DNA of 38,723 nucleotides from Alphaproteobacteria bacterium (GTDB lineage: Bacteria; Pseudomonadota; Alphaproteobacteria; SHVR01). A model generated the notes under the pieces. The model saw only the letters and a program-made list of their open reading frames with translations, searched no databases and had not been told where the DNA came from. A program made the position numbers and the translations under genes. The stretch is from NCBI GenBank assembly GCA_009694185.1, contig SHVR01000023.1, positions 1 through 38,723 of the forward strand. Direction: 5' to 3'. This document shows, one piece after another, positions 16,769-25,396 of the stretch; the stretch's first letter is position 1; each line of letters begins with the position of its first letter.

Positions 16769-17683
16769 ATGACCATCACCCTCTATGAGCCGTTCCGCGC
16801 GGTCTTCTATACGGCTTTCTATGCCGCCCACGCCCTCGATGCCTACAAGGCCGAGGGCCTCGACGTGCGCCTCACCCAGCCGGCCGACCCGGCGGGTGCG
16901 GCGCCCGGCATCCTGGCGGGCGAAGCGGACGTGATCTGGAGCGGCCCCATGCGCCTCCTCCAGCATCATGACCGGGACCCCGGTTGCCAGCTCGTCGGCT
17001 TCTGCGAGGTAGTGACCCGCGACCCGTTCGTACTCCTCGGTCGCGAGCCCAGGCCCCAGTTCCGGTTCACCGACCTCGCGGGGCTGCGCTTCGGCACGGT
17101 CTCGGAAGTGCCCACACCCTGGATGTGCGTGCAGGAGGATATTCGTCGCGCCGGGCTCGATCCCGCCGCCCTCGACCGGGTGGCGGGCGAGACCATGGCC
17201 GCCAATTCCGAAGCACTCCGGGTGGGCCGCCTCGACGTGATCCAGGTGTTCGAACCCTATGTCGAGCAATTGGTGGCGAGCGGCGCCGGCCATATCTGGT
17301 ACGCGGCCGCCACACGCGGCCACACGTCCTATACAACCCTGATCACCACCCAGGAGAAGCTTCGCCGCGACCCGGACACCGCCTTGAAGATGACCCGCGC
17401 CTTGGCCAAGACCCTGACATGGCTGCATGGGCACGGCGCCCATGAGGTGGCGGCGCTGGTCGCCAGCTATTTCCCCGATTTGCCGCGGGCGACGCTCACC
17501 GGCGCCATCGCCCGCTACAAGGCGCTCGGTGTGTGGGGCCGCGACCCGCTGTTGTCGGAAGTGGGCTTCGTTCGCCTCAAGCTCGGCCTCTTGTCGGGCG
17601 GCTTCATCGCCCGCGACGTGCCCTATGCCGCTTGTGTCGATCCGAGCTTCGCCCGGCGGGTCATTGCCGAAGGTGCCGGATGA
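16769..17683 (+). CDS. NMT1/THI5-like substrate-binding-fold protein without a signal peptide
   Basis: A 304-residue type 2 periplasmic-binding fold protein of the NMT1/THI5/SsuA group. The FYAAHALDAYKAEGLDVRL opening, GEADVIWSGP, GLRFGTVSE and the terminal helices are typical. Normally such proteins start with a secretion signal; here ATG at 16769, with GAGGAAG upstream, begins at the first strand of the mature fold. Upstream sequence in this frame is arginine-rich overlap with the enolase-family gene, so no signal is hidden there. There is no ABC permease or ATPase nearby. It overlaps the quinone oxidoreductase gene by ATGA. A cytosolic enzyme or sensor is possible, as with yeast THI5. Confidence 0.8.
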   Translation: MTITLYEPFRAVFYTAFYAAHALDAYKAEGLDVRLTQPADPAGAAPGILAGEADVIWSGPMRLLQHHDRDPGCQLVGFCEVVTRDPFVLLGREPRPQFRFTDLAGLRFGTVSEVPTPWMCVQEDIRRAGLDPAALDRVAGETMAANSEALRVGRLDVIQVFEPYVEQLVASGAGHIWYAAATRGHTSYTTLITTQEKLRRDPDTALKMTRALAKTLTWLHGHGAHEVAALVASYFPDLPRATLTGAIARYKALGVWGRDPLLSEVGFVRLKLGLLSGGFIARDVPYAACVDPSFARRVIAEGAG

Positions 17684-18654
17684 AGGCGGTTGTTTGCGAG
17701 GCGTTTGGCGGCCCCGAGGTGCTGGCGGTGAGAGAGTTGCCGGACCCGCCGCCGCCAGGACCCGGTGAGGTGCGGGTCCGTATCCTGGCGCGCGGCGTGC
17801 AGTATGTGGACGTGCTGATGCTGGCCGGCAAATACCAGTTCCGGCCCGAGCCACCCTTCATTCCGGGCGGCGAGGCGGCGGGCGAGATCATGGATGTGGG
17901 TCCCGGTGTCACCCGCTTCAAGCCAGGCGACCGGGTGATGAGCCGCCATTCGCCGGGTGCCTTCGCCACCATGGGCCTCGCCAAGGAGGCGCATTGCGAT
18001 TTGCTGCCGGCGGGCTTCGACCTGGCCGAGGGCGCCGTGTTCCGCTCGGCCTATCACACCGCCTATCACGCGCTTCTCCAGAAGGGCCGGCTGAAGGCGG
18101 GCGAGTGGGTGCTGATCCATGGTGCCGCCGGTGGCATCGGCCTTGCCGCCATCGAGATGGCAAAGCTGCATGGCTCCCGTGTGATCGCCACGGCCAGCAC
18201 CGAGGAAAAACGCCGGGCCTGCCTGGCGGCGGGCGCCGATCACGCCATCAACTATCGAGCGGGCTTTCGCGACGCCGTCAAGGCGCTGACCGGGGGCAAG
18301 GGTGTCGACATCGTCTACGACCCGATCGGCGCCGAGGTGTTCGATGAGTCCATGCGCTGTCTCAATTGGGGGGCGCGGCTCTTGATCCTCGGCTTTCTCG
18401 GCGGCGAGCCGGCGCGGGCGCGCACCAATCATCTGCTGATCAAGGGGGCCGAGGCGATCGGCGTTCGTGTCGGCGGCTTGAACGAGTTTGAGCCGGAACT
18501 CGCCGCCGCCAATATGCGGGCCCTGCTGGTGCTCGCGGCGGAAGGCAAGCTCAGGCCGCGCATCTCCCATCGCCTGCCCTTGGAACGGGCGGCCGAGGCG
18601 ATCCAGGCGGTCATCGACCGCAAGGTGATCGGCAAGGCCGTGCTGCTGGGATAG
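17680..18654 (+). CDS. NADPH:quinone oxidoreductase-type zinc-free MDR enzyme
   Basis: A 324-residue medium-chain reductase. The N-terminal GroES-like domain ([15 protein letters not shown], then [17 protein letters not shown]) is followed by the nucleotide loop HGAAGGIG (147-154) and the fold-end VIGKAVLLG. The zinc ligands of alcohol dehydrogenases are absent, as in quinone oxidoreductases and enoyl reductases. It transfers hydride from NAD(P)H to a quinone or to an alpha,beta-unsaturated carbonyl. The start overlaps the stop of the binding-fold gene (ATGA), so translation is coupled and the two proteins may work on the same compound. Confidence 0.88.
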   Translation: MKAVVCEAFGGPEVLAVRELPDPPPPGPGEVRVRILARGVQYVDVLMLAGKYQFRPEPPFIPGGEAAGEIMDVGPGVTRFKPGDRVMSRHSPGAFATMGLAKEAHCDLLPAGFDLAEGAVFRSAYHTAYHALLQKGRLKAGEWVLIHGAAGGIGLAAIEMAKLHGSRVIATASTEEKRRACLAAGADHAINYRAGFRDAVKALTGGKGVDIVYDPIGAEVFDESMRCLNWGARLLILGFLGGEPARARTNHLLIKGAEAIGVRVGGLNEFEPELAAANMRALLVLAAEGKLRPRISHRLPLERAAEAIQAVIDRKVIGKAVLLG

Positions 18655-18661
18655 ACGAACA

Positions 18662-19063
<402 letters not shown>

Positions 19064-19088
19064 CGAAACCGCGGGGGAGGTGGGTCCG

Positions 19089-20525
19089 ATGAGCAAGACC
19101 ACGCTGATCAAGGGTGCCGATTGGGCCATCGTCTGGGACGCGGGCGCCAAGCGCCACGCCTATCGACGCGGCGCCGACGTTGCGTTTGCCGGCGACCGAG
19201 TGACCTTTGTCGGCGAGGGCTACGAGGGTGCGGCCGACGTGACCCTCGACGGAAGCGGCCTCATGGTCATGCCGGGGCTCGTCAACCTGCATATCCATTC
19301 ATCCAACCAGATGGCCTATAAGGGCGTGCGCGAAGACCATGGCACGCCCGACCATCAGATGACCGGGCTCTATGAGCGCATGCAGGCCTTCGTCATTTCG
19401 GCCGCCGGCAAGAAGGCGGCGACCGAGCTTGCCTATATCGAACTCCTCCAGGGTGGTGTGACCACGGTCATGGACCTGACCGGCGATTATCCGGGCTGGA
19501 TCGAGACCGTGGCGGCGAGCGGCATGCGCGCCTATCTGGCGCCGCAATTCGCCTCGGCGGGCTGGTACATGGACAATCCCCAGGAAGTGAAATTCGCCTG
19601 GGACGAGGGCGCCGGCCGCCAGCAATTCGAGGCGGCGCTCGCCCTCTCGGACGAGATCGAGCGCCATGCGAGCGGTCGGCTCTCGCCGGTGATCTTCCCC
19701 GCCCAGATTGACACCGTGAGCGAGGAACTGTTCCGCGACGCCATCGCGGTTGCCAAGCGAACCGGCCGGTTGATGACCACCCATATTGCACAAAGTGTGG
19801 TCGAGTTCCGCGAAATGATCCGCCGCACGGGCATGTCGCCAGTCCAGTGGGCGGAGAAAATCGGCCTGCTCGGACCGCGCACCGTGTTGGGCCATGCGAT
19901 GTTCGTCGACGAGCATCCCGCGATCCGCTGGCACACGCGCCGCGACATCGCCATCCTGGCCGAGACCGGTGCGACCGTCGCCCATTGCCCGATGCCCTTC
20001 GCCCTCTATGGCGAGACGCTCAACCATTTCGGCGGCTATGTGGCGCGCGGCGTCAATCTCGGCATGGGCACCGACATGGCGCCCCACAATCTTCTGGAGG
20101 AGATGCGCCTCGCCCTGCTGCTCGGCCGGGTCGCCTCGCACGATGTCTATAGCGTGCAGGCGCGCACCCTCCTCGACGCCGCGACGATCGCGGGCTCGAG
20201 GGCCTTGGGCCGCGACGATCTCGGCCGTCTGGCGCCCGGCGCCAAGGCCGATCTGGTGCTGGTCGATCTCAAGCATCCGGGCATGGTGCCGGCGCGCGAC
20301 CCGCTCCGGAACCTCATTCACACGGCGGCCGATCGCGCCGTCAGGGATGTCTATGTGGATGGTTCATGCGTTGTCAAAAGCGGCCGCGCCACCGGCCTCG
20401 ACGGCCGCGAGGCGGCCGGTATCCTGGAGCAGGAACAGGCGCGCATGCTGGCCGACGCCCGCCTACACGACTATCGCCACCGGCACGGCGACGAGATTTC
20501 GCCCTTGAGTTTGCCGATGCTTTAG
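19089..20525 (+). CDS. Metal-dependent amidohydrolase (cytosine deaminase / TrzN-type)
   Basis: A 478-residue amidohydrolase of the mononuclear deaminase branch. Expected metal ligands: H68 and H70 (NLHIHSSN), H232 (TTHIAQS), H269 (LGHAMFV) and D329 (GMGTDMAPHN). Related proteins remove amino, chloro or similar groups from purines, pyrimidines or s-triazines, so hydrolysis of a C-N bond in a heterocycle is a reasonable guess. The start at 19089 lies 9 bases after GGGGGAGG; the GTG at 19080 falls on that site itself. It is last in the plus-strand run that begins with the enolase-superfamily gene. Confidence 0.88.
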   Translation: MSKTTLIKGADWAIVWDAGAKRHAYRRGADVAFAGDRVTFVGEGYEGAADVTLDGSGLMVMPGLVNLHIHSSNQMAYKGVREDHGTPDHQMTGLYERMQAFVISAAGKKAATELAYIELLQGGVTTVMDLTGDYPGWIETVAASGMRAYLAPQFASAGWYMDNPQEVKFAWDEGAGRQQFEAALALSDEIERHASGRLSPVIFPAQIDTVSEELFRDAIAVAKRTGRLMTTHIAQSVVEFREMIRRTGMSPVQWAEKIGLLGPRTVLGHAMFVDEHPAIRWHTRRDIAILAETGATVAHCPMPFALYGETLNHFGGYVARGVNLGMGTDMAPHNLLEEMRLALLLGRVASHDVYSVQARTLLDAATIAGSRALGRDDLGRLAPGAKADLVLVDLKHPGMVPARDPLRNLIHTAADRAVRDVYVDGSCVVKSGRATGLDGREAAGILEQEQARMLADARLHDYRHRHGDEISPLSLPML

Positions 20526-20529
20526 CAGG

Positions 20530-20688
20530 CTATTTAAGAACCTCTTTTTGTCGTTGCGAGGAGGCCGGAAGGCCGACGTGGCAATCCAGAAATCGCTTGT
20601 CGGTCAAGGCCAGTATTTGGAGCAGGGCCAGGGTCGCTTGTGTTTGTTCGTCGCTGGGGATGCCCTGGAGCACTGTCTTGACCTCCAT
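20530..20688 (-). CDS. Small 52-residue ORF whose C-terminus is encoded by the repeat
   Basis: An ATG at 20688 lies 5 bases after the stop of the luciferase-like gene, with GAGG about 9 bases upstream, so it could be translated by coupling. The first 32 residues (MEVKTVLQGIPSDEQ, then ATLALLQILALTDKR) look like genuine helical protein and recall the C-terminal helices of some Phd-type antitoxins, without allowing a firm match. From FLDCHVG onward the frame is the dispersed repeat read in reverse, up to a TAG at 20530. It is therefore probably a truncated gene into which the repeat has inserted. Expression is unproven. Confidence 0.4.
   Translation of the reverse strand: MEVKTVLQGIPSDEQTQATLALLQILALTDKRFLDCHVGLPASSQRQKEVLK
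20551..20590. repeat. Dispersed TTGCGAGGAG...GTGGCAATCC-type repeat
   Basis: The 40 bases have the layout of the widespread short repeat found in many proteobacteria (outer arms GTTGCGAG and GTGGCAATCCAG, variable hairpin centre). Here the centre is GGCC-GGAA-GGCC, a perfect 4-base stem with a tetraloop. Copy number cannot be judged from the window. It lies just after the amidohydrolase stop and forms the coding end of a small minus-strand ORF. Confidence 0.55.
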
Positions 20689-20693
20689 CGCGT

Positions 20694-22007
20694 TCAATCC
20701 TCGACCGCGGCCCGGCGCCGTGCCCCCTCCTCGGCCAGGTCGCGGAGCGGCACGGTGATGTCGGCCGAGACATGGTGGGTGACCTTGGCTGCCATGTCCT
20801 GTCCCGTCTGGAGGATGGTGCTGCCATAGGCGCCGACCGTCGGGATGTCGGCTTCCGCTATGGGGGCCATGCGCTGTTTTCGGGCCAGCGCCCGCTCGAC
20901 ATAGGGCGCCAGCATCGCGGCCTTCTGCTTCTCGCGGTCGGCTTGCTTCGCCTTGAAGTCGGGCAGCACCCGCTTCGAAAAGAGCTCGAGCGCCTCGCAA
21001 ATATGCTCGTGCTTGTTCTTGCCGCCCTGTTGAATGAAGATCACCTGGTCGACGCCCGCCGCCTCGAACTGGCCCAGATGAGCGCGCAGTTGGTCGGGCG
21101 TGCCGATGCCGCTGCCTTGGCCGACCTCGGGCAGTTCGCTCCGCGCCTGCTCGAAGCGATCCCAGATGTTGGTGCGGCCCGGCCGATGTTGGCCGAACAC
21201 ATAATAATGGCCGAGGGAATAGCCGAAGAATTTGAAGCCGTCGCCGCCGCGCCGCTTCGCCTCTTCGGCATCGTCATGGCAGGAGAAGCCGGTGACCATG
21301 GCGATGTTGGCGTTGACGGTATGGCCGATGGGCACGCACTCGTCGGACTTGATGATGGCGTAATATTCACTCGCCCATTTGGCCGCGTCGGCGGGATCGA
21401 CGAAGGCGAAGGTGAGTGCCCCAATGCCGCATCGCGCCGCCATATGGATGGTTTCGCGCCGCGAGCAGGCGACCCAGATCGGCGGGTGCGGCTTCTGCCT
21501 TGGCTTCGGCACCACATTGCGCGGCGGCATCGAGAAATACTCGCCCTTGAAGCCCGGATAGGGGTTCATGGCCATCATGTTGGCGGTCTGCTCGACGCCC
21601 TCGCGCCACATGCTCTTCTTGGCGTTGGGGTCGAGGCCGAAGCCTTCCAACTCGACGCGGGACGCACTCTCGCCGGTGCCCCAATCGACCCGGCCGTTAG
21701 AAATGAGATCGAGGGTGGCGATCCGCTCCGCCACTCGGGCGGGGTGGTTGTAACCCGGCGGCATCAGCACCACGCCATGGCCGAGGCGGATATGCTTGGT
21801 GTTGCGCGCGCAAGCGGCGAGGAACACTTCGGGCGCCGAGGAATGGGCGTATTCCTCGAGGAAGTGATGCTCCACCTCCCACACATAGTCGTAGCCGAGC
21901 TTGTCGGCGAGCTCGACCTCGGTAATCGCATTCTGGAGCAGCCGATACTCGGAATCCTCGTCCCAGGGGCGCGGCAGTTGATGCTCATAGAAAATGCCGA
22001 GTTTCAT
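20694..22007 (-). CDS. LLM-class flavin-dependent monooxygenase (luciferase-like)
   Basis: A 437-residue TIM-barrel flavoprotein. It opens MKLGIFYEHQLPRPW, carries VWEVEHHFLEEYAHSSAP and HPARVAERIATLDLIS NGRVDWGTGES in two adjoining segments, then HPPIWVACSRRETI, all typical of bacterial-luciferase-type monooxygenases that use reduced FMN and oxygen. The substrate is unknown; oxidative attack on an aromatic, heterocyclic or ketone compound is plausible. The start at 22007 has GAGAGGAT upstream. It lies 12 bases after the homogentisate-dioxygenase-like gene, so the two should be co-transcribed: a monooxygenase plus a ring-cleavage-type dioxygenase. Confidence 0.87.
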   Translation of the reverse strand: MKLGIFYEHQLPRPWDEDSEYRLLQNAITEVELADKLGYDYVWEVEHHFLEEYAHSSAPEVFLAACARNTKHIRLGHGVVLMPPGYNHPARVAERIATLDLISNGRVDWGTGESASRVELEGFGLDPNAKKSMWREGVEQTANMMAMNPYPGFKGEYFSMPPRNVVPKPRQKPHPPIWVACSRRETIHMAARCGIGALTFAFVDPADAAKWASEYYAIIKSDECVPIGHTVNANIAMVTGFSCHDDAEEAKRRGGDGFKFFGYSLGHYYVFGQHRPGRTNIWDRFEQARSELPEVGQGSGIGTPDQLRAHLGQFEAAGVDQVIFIQQGGKNKHEHICEALELFSKRVLPDFKAKQADREKQKAAMLAPYVERALARKQRMAPIAEADIPTVGAYGSTILQTGQDMAAKVTHHVSADITVPLRDLAEEGARRRAAVED

Positions 22008-22019
22008 GGGGCGATCCTC

Positions 22020-23171
22020 TCATCGGGCGTCGGGAGCCTTGGCGAGCGAGCCCTGCCAGCTATCCACATAGCCGGTCTGCTCGACGCCGGCAGGCAAGTC
22101 TGCCACATCCAGCCCGTCGCGGGTGTCCAGCATGACCGCATATTCGTCGGTCGTCTGGCGCTTAGCCGTCAGCATGCCGTCGAGTGCCTTGGGGTGGGGA
22201 CCGTGGGTAAATCCCGCCGGATGAAACGTCACCATGCCGGGGTGGATGTTGTCGCGGCTGAAGAAATCTCCGGCGTGGTAGAAAATGACTTCGTCATAGT
22301 CGTCATTGTTATGAAAGAACGGCACCTTGAGTGCCTCGGGGTCGGTCTCGATGGGGCGCGGCGCGAAGGTGCAGACGACGAACCGGTCGGCGACGAAGGT
22401 GGTGTGGGCCGAGGGCGGCAGGTGGTAACGATGACTGGTCAGCGGCCTGATGTCGGCGACATTCAGGCGAACGACCGAAAGATCGCCATGCCAGCCCACG
22501 GCATCGAGGGGGTTGAAGGGATAGGTCACGGTGCTGATGGCGCCGCGTCTGCGGATGCGCACCTGCCAGGGGCCCGCACCCTGTTGCGCCAGGAACGCAT
22601 CGTCGATGGCGGGCGTATCCAGCATGGCCGGATCGAAGACCGCGTGGCGGCCAAGCATGCCCTTCTCGGGCAGGCGGTAGGCGCCGTTGGTCGTCTCGAT
22701 CATCAGGAACGCGGCGGCGCCACGGCACGCTACCCGCCACATGGTGCCGCGCGGCACGACGATATAGTCGCCTGTCCGGAAGGCGAGGTGGCCATAGTCG
22801 CAAAAGAGGTCGCCTTCGCCGCCATGGACGAACAACAGGTCATCGCCATCGCCATTGCGCGCCAGATGGTCCATGGCGCCTTGGGTGCGCCAGAACCGGT
22901 AACGGCAATGGGCGTTCCGCAACACCTCCACCGCCTCCCAGGGGCACGCCACCGGGGTGGCGAGACGGGCGAGGTCGAAGGCCCGCGGCCGGAGCGGCCC
23001 CTGCCAGTCGATCCACGCGGTCGGCGGATTGCGATGATACATCTGGCTCGCCGGGCCGAAGAAGCCGTCGCGCCCGAGTTCCCGCTCATAGGTCCCCGCC
23101 GGCAGATTGACATGGGCCTGACGCGATGTGCGCCCTTCGCTACGCGGCAACGCGATCCAATTTTTGGTCAT
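22020..23171 (-). CDS. Homogentisate 1,2-dioxygenase-like protein
   Basis: A 383-residue double-cupin protein. Near the C-terminus are H287 (FFHNND), E294 (YDEVIFYH) and H323 (HPAGFTHGPHP), matching the two-histidine, one-glutamate iron site of homogentisate dioxygenase. The length is below the roughly 430-450 of classical HmgA, and the sequence belongs to a shorter bacterial branch, so ring cleavage of a gentisate- or homogentisate-like catechol is likely but homogentisate itself is not assured. No maiA or fahA follows. The start at 23171 has CGGGAG 6 bases upstream; the longer frame to 23285 runs into the divergent promoter region. Confidence 0.8.
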   Translation of the reverse strand: MTKNWIALPRSEGRTSRQAHVNLPAGTYERELGRDGFFGPASQMYHRNPPTAWIDWQGPLRPRAFDLARLATPVACPWEAVEVLRNAHCRYRFWRTQGAMDHLARNGDGDDLLFVHGGEGDLFCDYGHLAFRTGDYIVVPRGTMWRVACRGAAAFLMIETTNGAYRLPEKGMLGRHAVFDPAMLDTPAIDDAFLAQQGAGPWQVRIRRRGAISTVTYPFNPLDAVGWHGDLSVVRLNVADIRPLTSHRYHLPPSAHTTFVADRFVVCTFAPRPIETDPEALKVPFFHNNDDYDEVIFYHAGDFFSRDNIHPGMVTFHPAGFTHGPHPKALDGMLTAKRQTTDEYAVMLDTRDGLDVADLPAGVEQTGYVDSWQGSLAKAPDAR

Positions 23172-23202
23172 CACGGCTCCCGGACAACTCGTTGCGAATG
23201 AA

Positions 23203-23212
23203 ACAATATTGT
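23203..23212. promoter_or_regulatory. Short palindrome in the divergent promoter region
   Basis: ACAATATTGT is a perfect 10-base palindrome, AT-rich within a GC-rich 173-base spacer between the dioxygenase gene and the divergent duplicated-domain gene. It is a candidate operator, but no regulator gene is adjacent and a palindrome this short could arise by chance. The rest of the spacer (23172-23344) shows nothing else I can name. Confidence 0.25.
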
Positions 23213-23344
23213 AAGCTGTTTGGCGAGGCCTGTCAGAAGCCGCTGGGCAGCCGCCCGCTTGCAACCGCGGCAAAAGCTGTGGCAATTGGGGCGGGTCGGG
23301 GGCGAGTTAGGAAACAGGGTGCAATCGATCGTTTGGAGCGCCGG

Positions 23345-24160
23345 ATGCGGCCGACCGTACTGGTAGCGGATAGCATCACCAAGTTGGTCGAGTACCACCG
23401 CGGGCAAGTGGTGGTGGCCGGCTCCCATGGCGGAGTCTATTGCGGCTATCTGGTGGCGCGCGGTGGCTTGCGCGGCGTCATCCTCAACGACGCGGGCGTC
23501 GGCAAGGACAGGGCCGGCATCGGGGCACTCGCCTATCTGGATCGTCTGGGGCTCGCGGCCGCCTGTGTGGGCCACCTCTCGGCGCGCATCGGCGATGGCG
23601 CCGACATGGTCGAGCGCGGGCGGATCAGCCATGCCAACCGCTCGGCGCGGGCGCTTGGCTGCGCCGTGGGCCAAGCGTGCTCGGATGCGGCGACGGCCAT
23701 GCTGGCGGCCAAGCCCTATATGGGCAACGCGCCGGTCTATGGCGAAGGGCGTTACGTTTTGCGGCAACGTCCGGGCGAGCCGATCATCGTCGGCTGCGAT
23801 TCGGCCTCCCTGGTGGAGCCGGAGGACGCGGGCCAAATCGTCGTCACCGCGTCGCATGGCGCGACGCTGCCGGAGTCGCCGGGCTATGCCCTCAAGACCA
23901 GGGCGCTCGCCGCCGTGTTCAACGATGCCGGCTTCGGCGCCGATGGCTGTGGCGTAGCCCGCCTGGCGCTGCTCGATGGCATGGGCATCGCCGGTGTCAC
24001 GGTCTGCCACGACTCGGCCAGGATCGGGGATGCCCGGTCCGCATGGCGGACGGGCACGCTCTCTTTCGTCAACGCCGAGGCGGCGCGGCTCGGCGCCACG
24101 CGGGGCATCGCGCTCAAGGATTTTGCGCGCCGCGCCATCGGCGCCAGCAAGGCGCGTTAG
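23345..24160 (+). CDS. Uncharacterised protein built of two copies of one domain
   Basis: I do not recognise this 271-residue protein. It is clearly an internal duplication. Residues 8-105 and 151-250 share, in order, DSxxxLVE, GQ(V/I)VV, SHG, NDAG with a following GxD and G, then LLD or YLD, GHLSARIGD against CHDSARIGD, an S-x-x-N and an A-x-x-LG. Invariant Asp, Ser-His, Asn-Asp and the SARIGD block suggest an active or binding site in each half, or one site at the interface. There is no signal peptide or membrane segment. The start at 23345 has GGAG 6 bases upstream. It is divergent from the dioxygenase/monooxygenase operon and convergent with the iron-binding-protein gene. Confidence 0.75.
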   Translation: MRPTVLVADSITKLVEYHRGQVVVAGSHGGVYCGYLVARGGLRGVILNDAGVGKDRAGIGALAYLDRLGLAAACVGHLSARIGDGADMVERGRISHANRSARALGCAVGQACSDAATAMLAAKPYMGNAPVYGEGRYVLRQRPGEPIIVGCDSASLVEPEDAGQIVVTASHGATLPESPGYALKTRALAAVFNDAGFGADGCGVARLALLDGMGIAGVTVCHDSARIGDARSAWRTGTLSFVNAEAARLGATRGIALKDFARRAIGASKAR

Positions 24161-24166
24161 GACCGA

Positions 24167-25201
24167 CTACTTCCAGCCGACCCGGTCGTAGATCCTCTGG
24201 GCGAGAGCCTGGTGGCGGCCGTAGACAGCGACGCCGATCATGTCCCGCTTGAACTCGCCGAGCGACTTGAGCGCGGGATTGTCGAGCGCGCCTTCGATGA
24301 CCGGATATTCGTTGTTGCCGTTGGCGAAGTGACCTTGCGCGCCGTCGCTCGCTAGATATTCCAGGAAGGCCACGGCGGCGGCCGGATGAGGGGCGCCCTT
24401 GAGGACGCCGCCGCCGGAGATGTTGACATGGCTGCCGCGGTCATCCTGGTTGGCGAACAGGACGCCCGTTGCCGCCACCGTCTGCTTGTCGGCCGTCTTG
24501 TCGGAACGCATGAGCCGGACATAGTAGTAGGTGTTGGCGAGCGCCACCTTGCATTCCCCGGCCGCGACCGCCTTGATCTGGTCGGTATCGCTGCCCTTCG
24601 GCGGGCGGGCAAAATTCTGGACGACGCCCTTGGCCCATGCCTCGGCCCTGGCCTCGCCATGGGCCTCGATCATCGCCGCGAGCAGCGACAGATTGTAGAT
24701 GTTCGAGCCGGAGCGGCTGCACACCCCGCCCTTGAGCCTTGGATCGGCAAGGGACTCGTAAGTCGTGACGTCGGCCGGTGCCAGCACCGCCTTGTCGTAG
24801 ACGATGATCCGGGCGCGTGTCGAAAACCCGAACCAGTGGCCTTCGGGATGACGGAGGTCGGTGGGAACCCGCGCGTCCAGGATTTTGGAGTGGACCGGCT
24901 GGAAGAGACCCGCCGCATCCGTCCGCCACAGCCGGCCGGCATCGACCAGCAGCAGCACGTCCGCCGGGCTGTTGGCCCCCTCCTTGCGGATCCGCTCGAC
25001 GATCTCCTCGTCATTGCCCTCGATCCGGTTGACGCGGATGCCGGTGGTCTTAGTGAAATCCGCGTACAGCGCCTCATCGGTCTGATAATGCCGGGCCGAG
25101 TACAGATTCAAAACTTGCTCGCCCGACGCCGCAAGGCCCGACGCCGGAACGGCGGTCCCGAGCAAGGTCAAGAGGGTCAGGAGGACGGCAGGGCGCGGCA
25201 C
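24167..25201 (-). CDS. Ferric-iron ABC transporter binding protein (FutA/FbpA-type)
   Basis: A 344-residue periplasmic iron-binding protein. A hydrophobic signal (LLTLLTLLGTAVPASGLA) precedes NLYSARHYQTDE (32-43) and the tyrosine cluster NTYYYVRL at 223-230, both of which contribute iron ligands in FutA-type receptors. The start is GTG at 25201, with AGGAGA 9 bases upstream. The ATG at 25273 would add 24 charged residues before the signal and lies beyond the Fur-like palindrome. No permease or ATPase gene adjoins it, so it must use a transporter encoded elsewhere or be a leftover. It is probably repressed by iron through the palindrome. Confidence 0.87.
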   Translation of the reverse strand: MPRPAVLLTLLTLLGTAVPASGLAASGEQVLNLYSARHYQTDEALYADFTKTTGIRVNRIEGNDEEIVERIRKEGANSPADVLLLVDAGRLWRTDAAGLFQPVHSKILDARVPTDLRHPEGHWFGFSTRARIIVYDKAVLAPADVTTYESLADPRLKGGVCSRSGSNIYNLSLLAAMIEAHGEARAEAWAKGVVQNFARPPKGSDTDQIKAVAAGECKVALANTYYYVRLMRSDKTADKQTVAATGVLFANQDDRGSHVNISGGGVLKGAPHPAAAVAFLEYLASDGAQGHFANGNNEYPVIEGALDNPALKSLGEFKRDMIGVAVYGRHQALAQRIYDRVGWK

Positions 25202-25239
25202 GGTGGCAACTCTCCTGGGCGCTCGGGTTGGGTCTATTC

Positions 25240-25252
25240 GCGAATGATTCGC
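25240..25252. promoter_or_regulatory. Fur-box-like palindrome upstream of the iron-binding protein
   Basis: GCGAA-TGA-TTCGC is a perfect 5-base inverted repeat around TGA, with AA/TT extensions that give an ATTCGCGAATGATTCGCAAT core. Shape and AATGATT centre resemble Fur sites of proteobacteria. It lies about 40 bases before the GTG start of a ferric-iron binding protein. Binding by Fur is inferred from family and position. Confidence 0.5.
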
Positions 25253-25396
25253 AATTGCCAAGCGGGCTGTCAATGGGTGACCGGCGGGGGGTCAAGGGTC
25301 GCGGCCCTTGCGCGGCGGAAGTCGCGCGTCCAGTCGGTATTGGCTTATGGCGCCGCGCTACCGTATGTTGCCAACGGGACAGCCCTGTGAAGGCGT

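Noticed and set aside
20772-23201. Plus-strand open frame of 809 codons opposite the monooxygenase and dioxygenase genes
   Set aside because: Both minus-strand genes carry full family motifs and ribosome sites; the antisense frame has none and reads as low-complexity His/Arg/Gly sequence.
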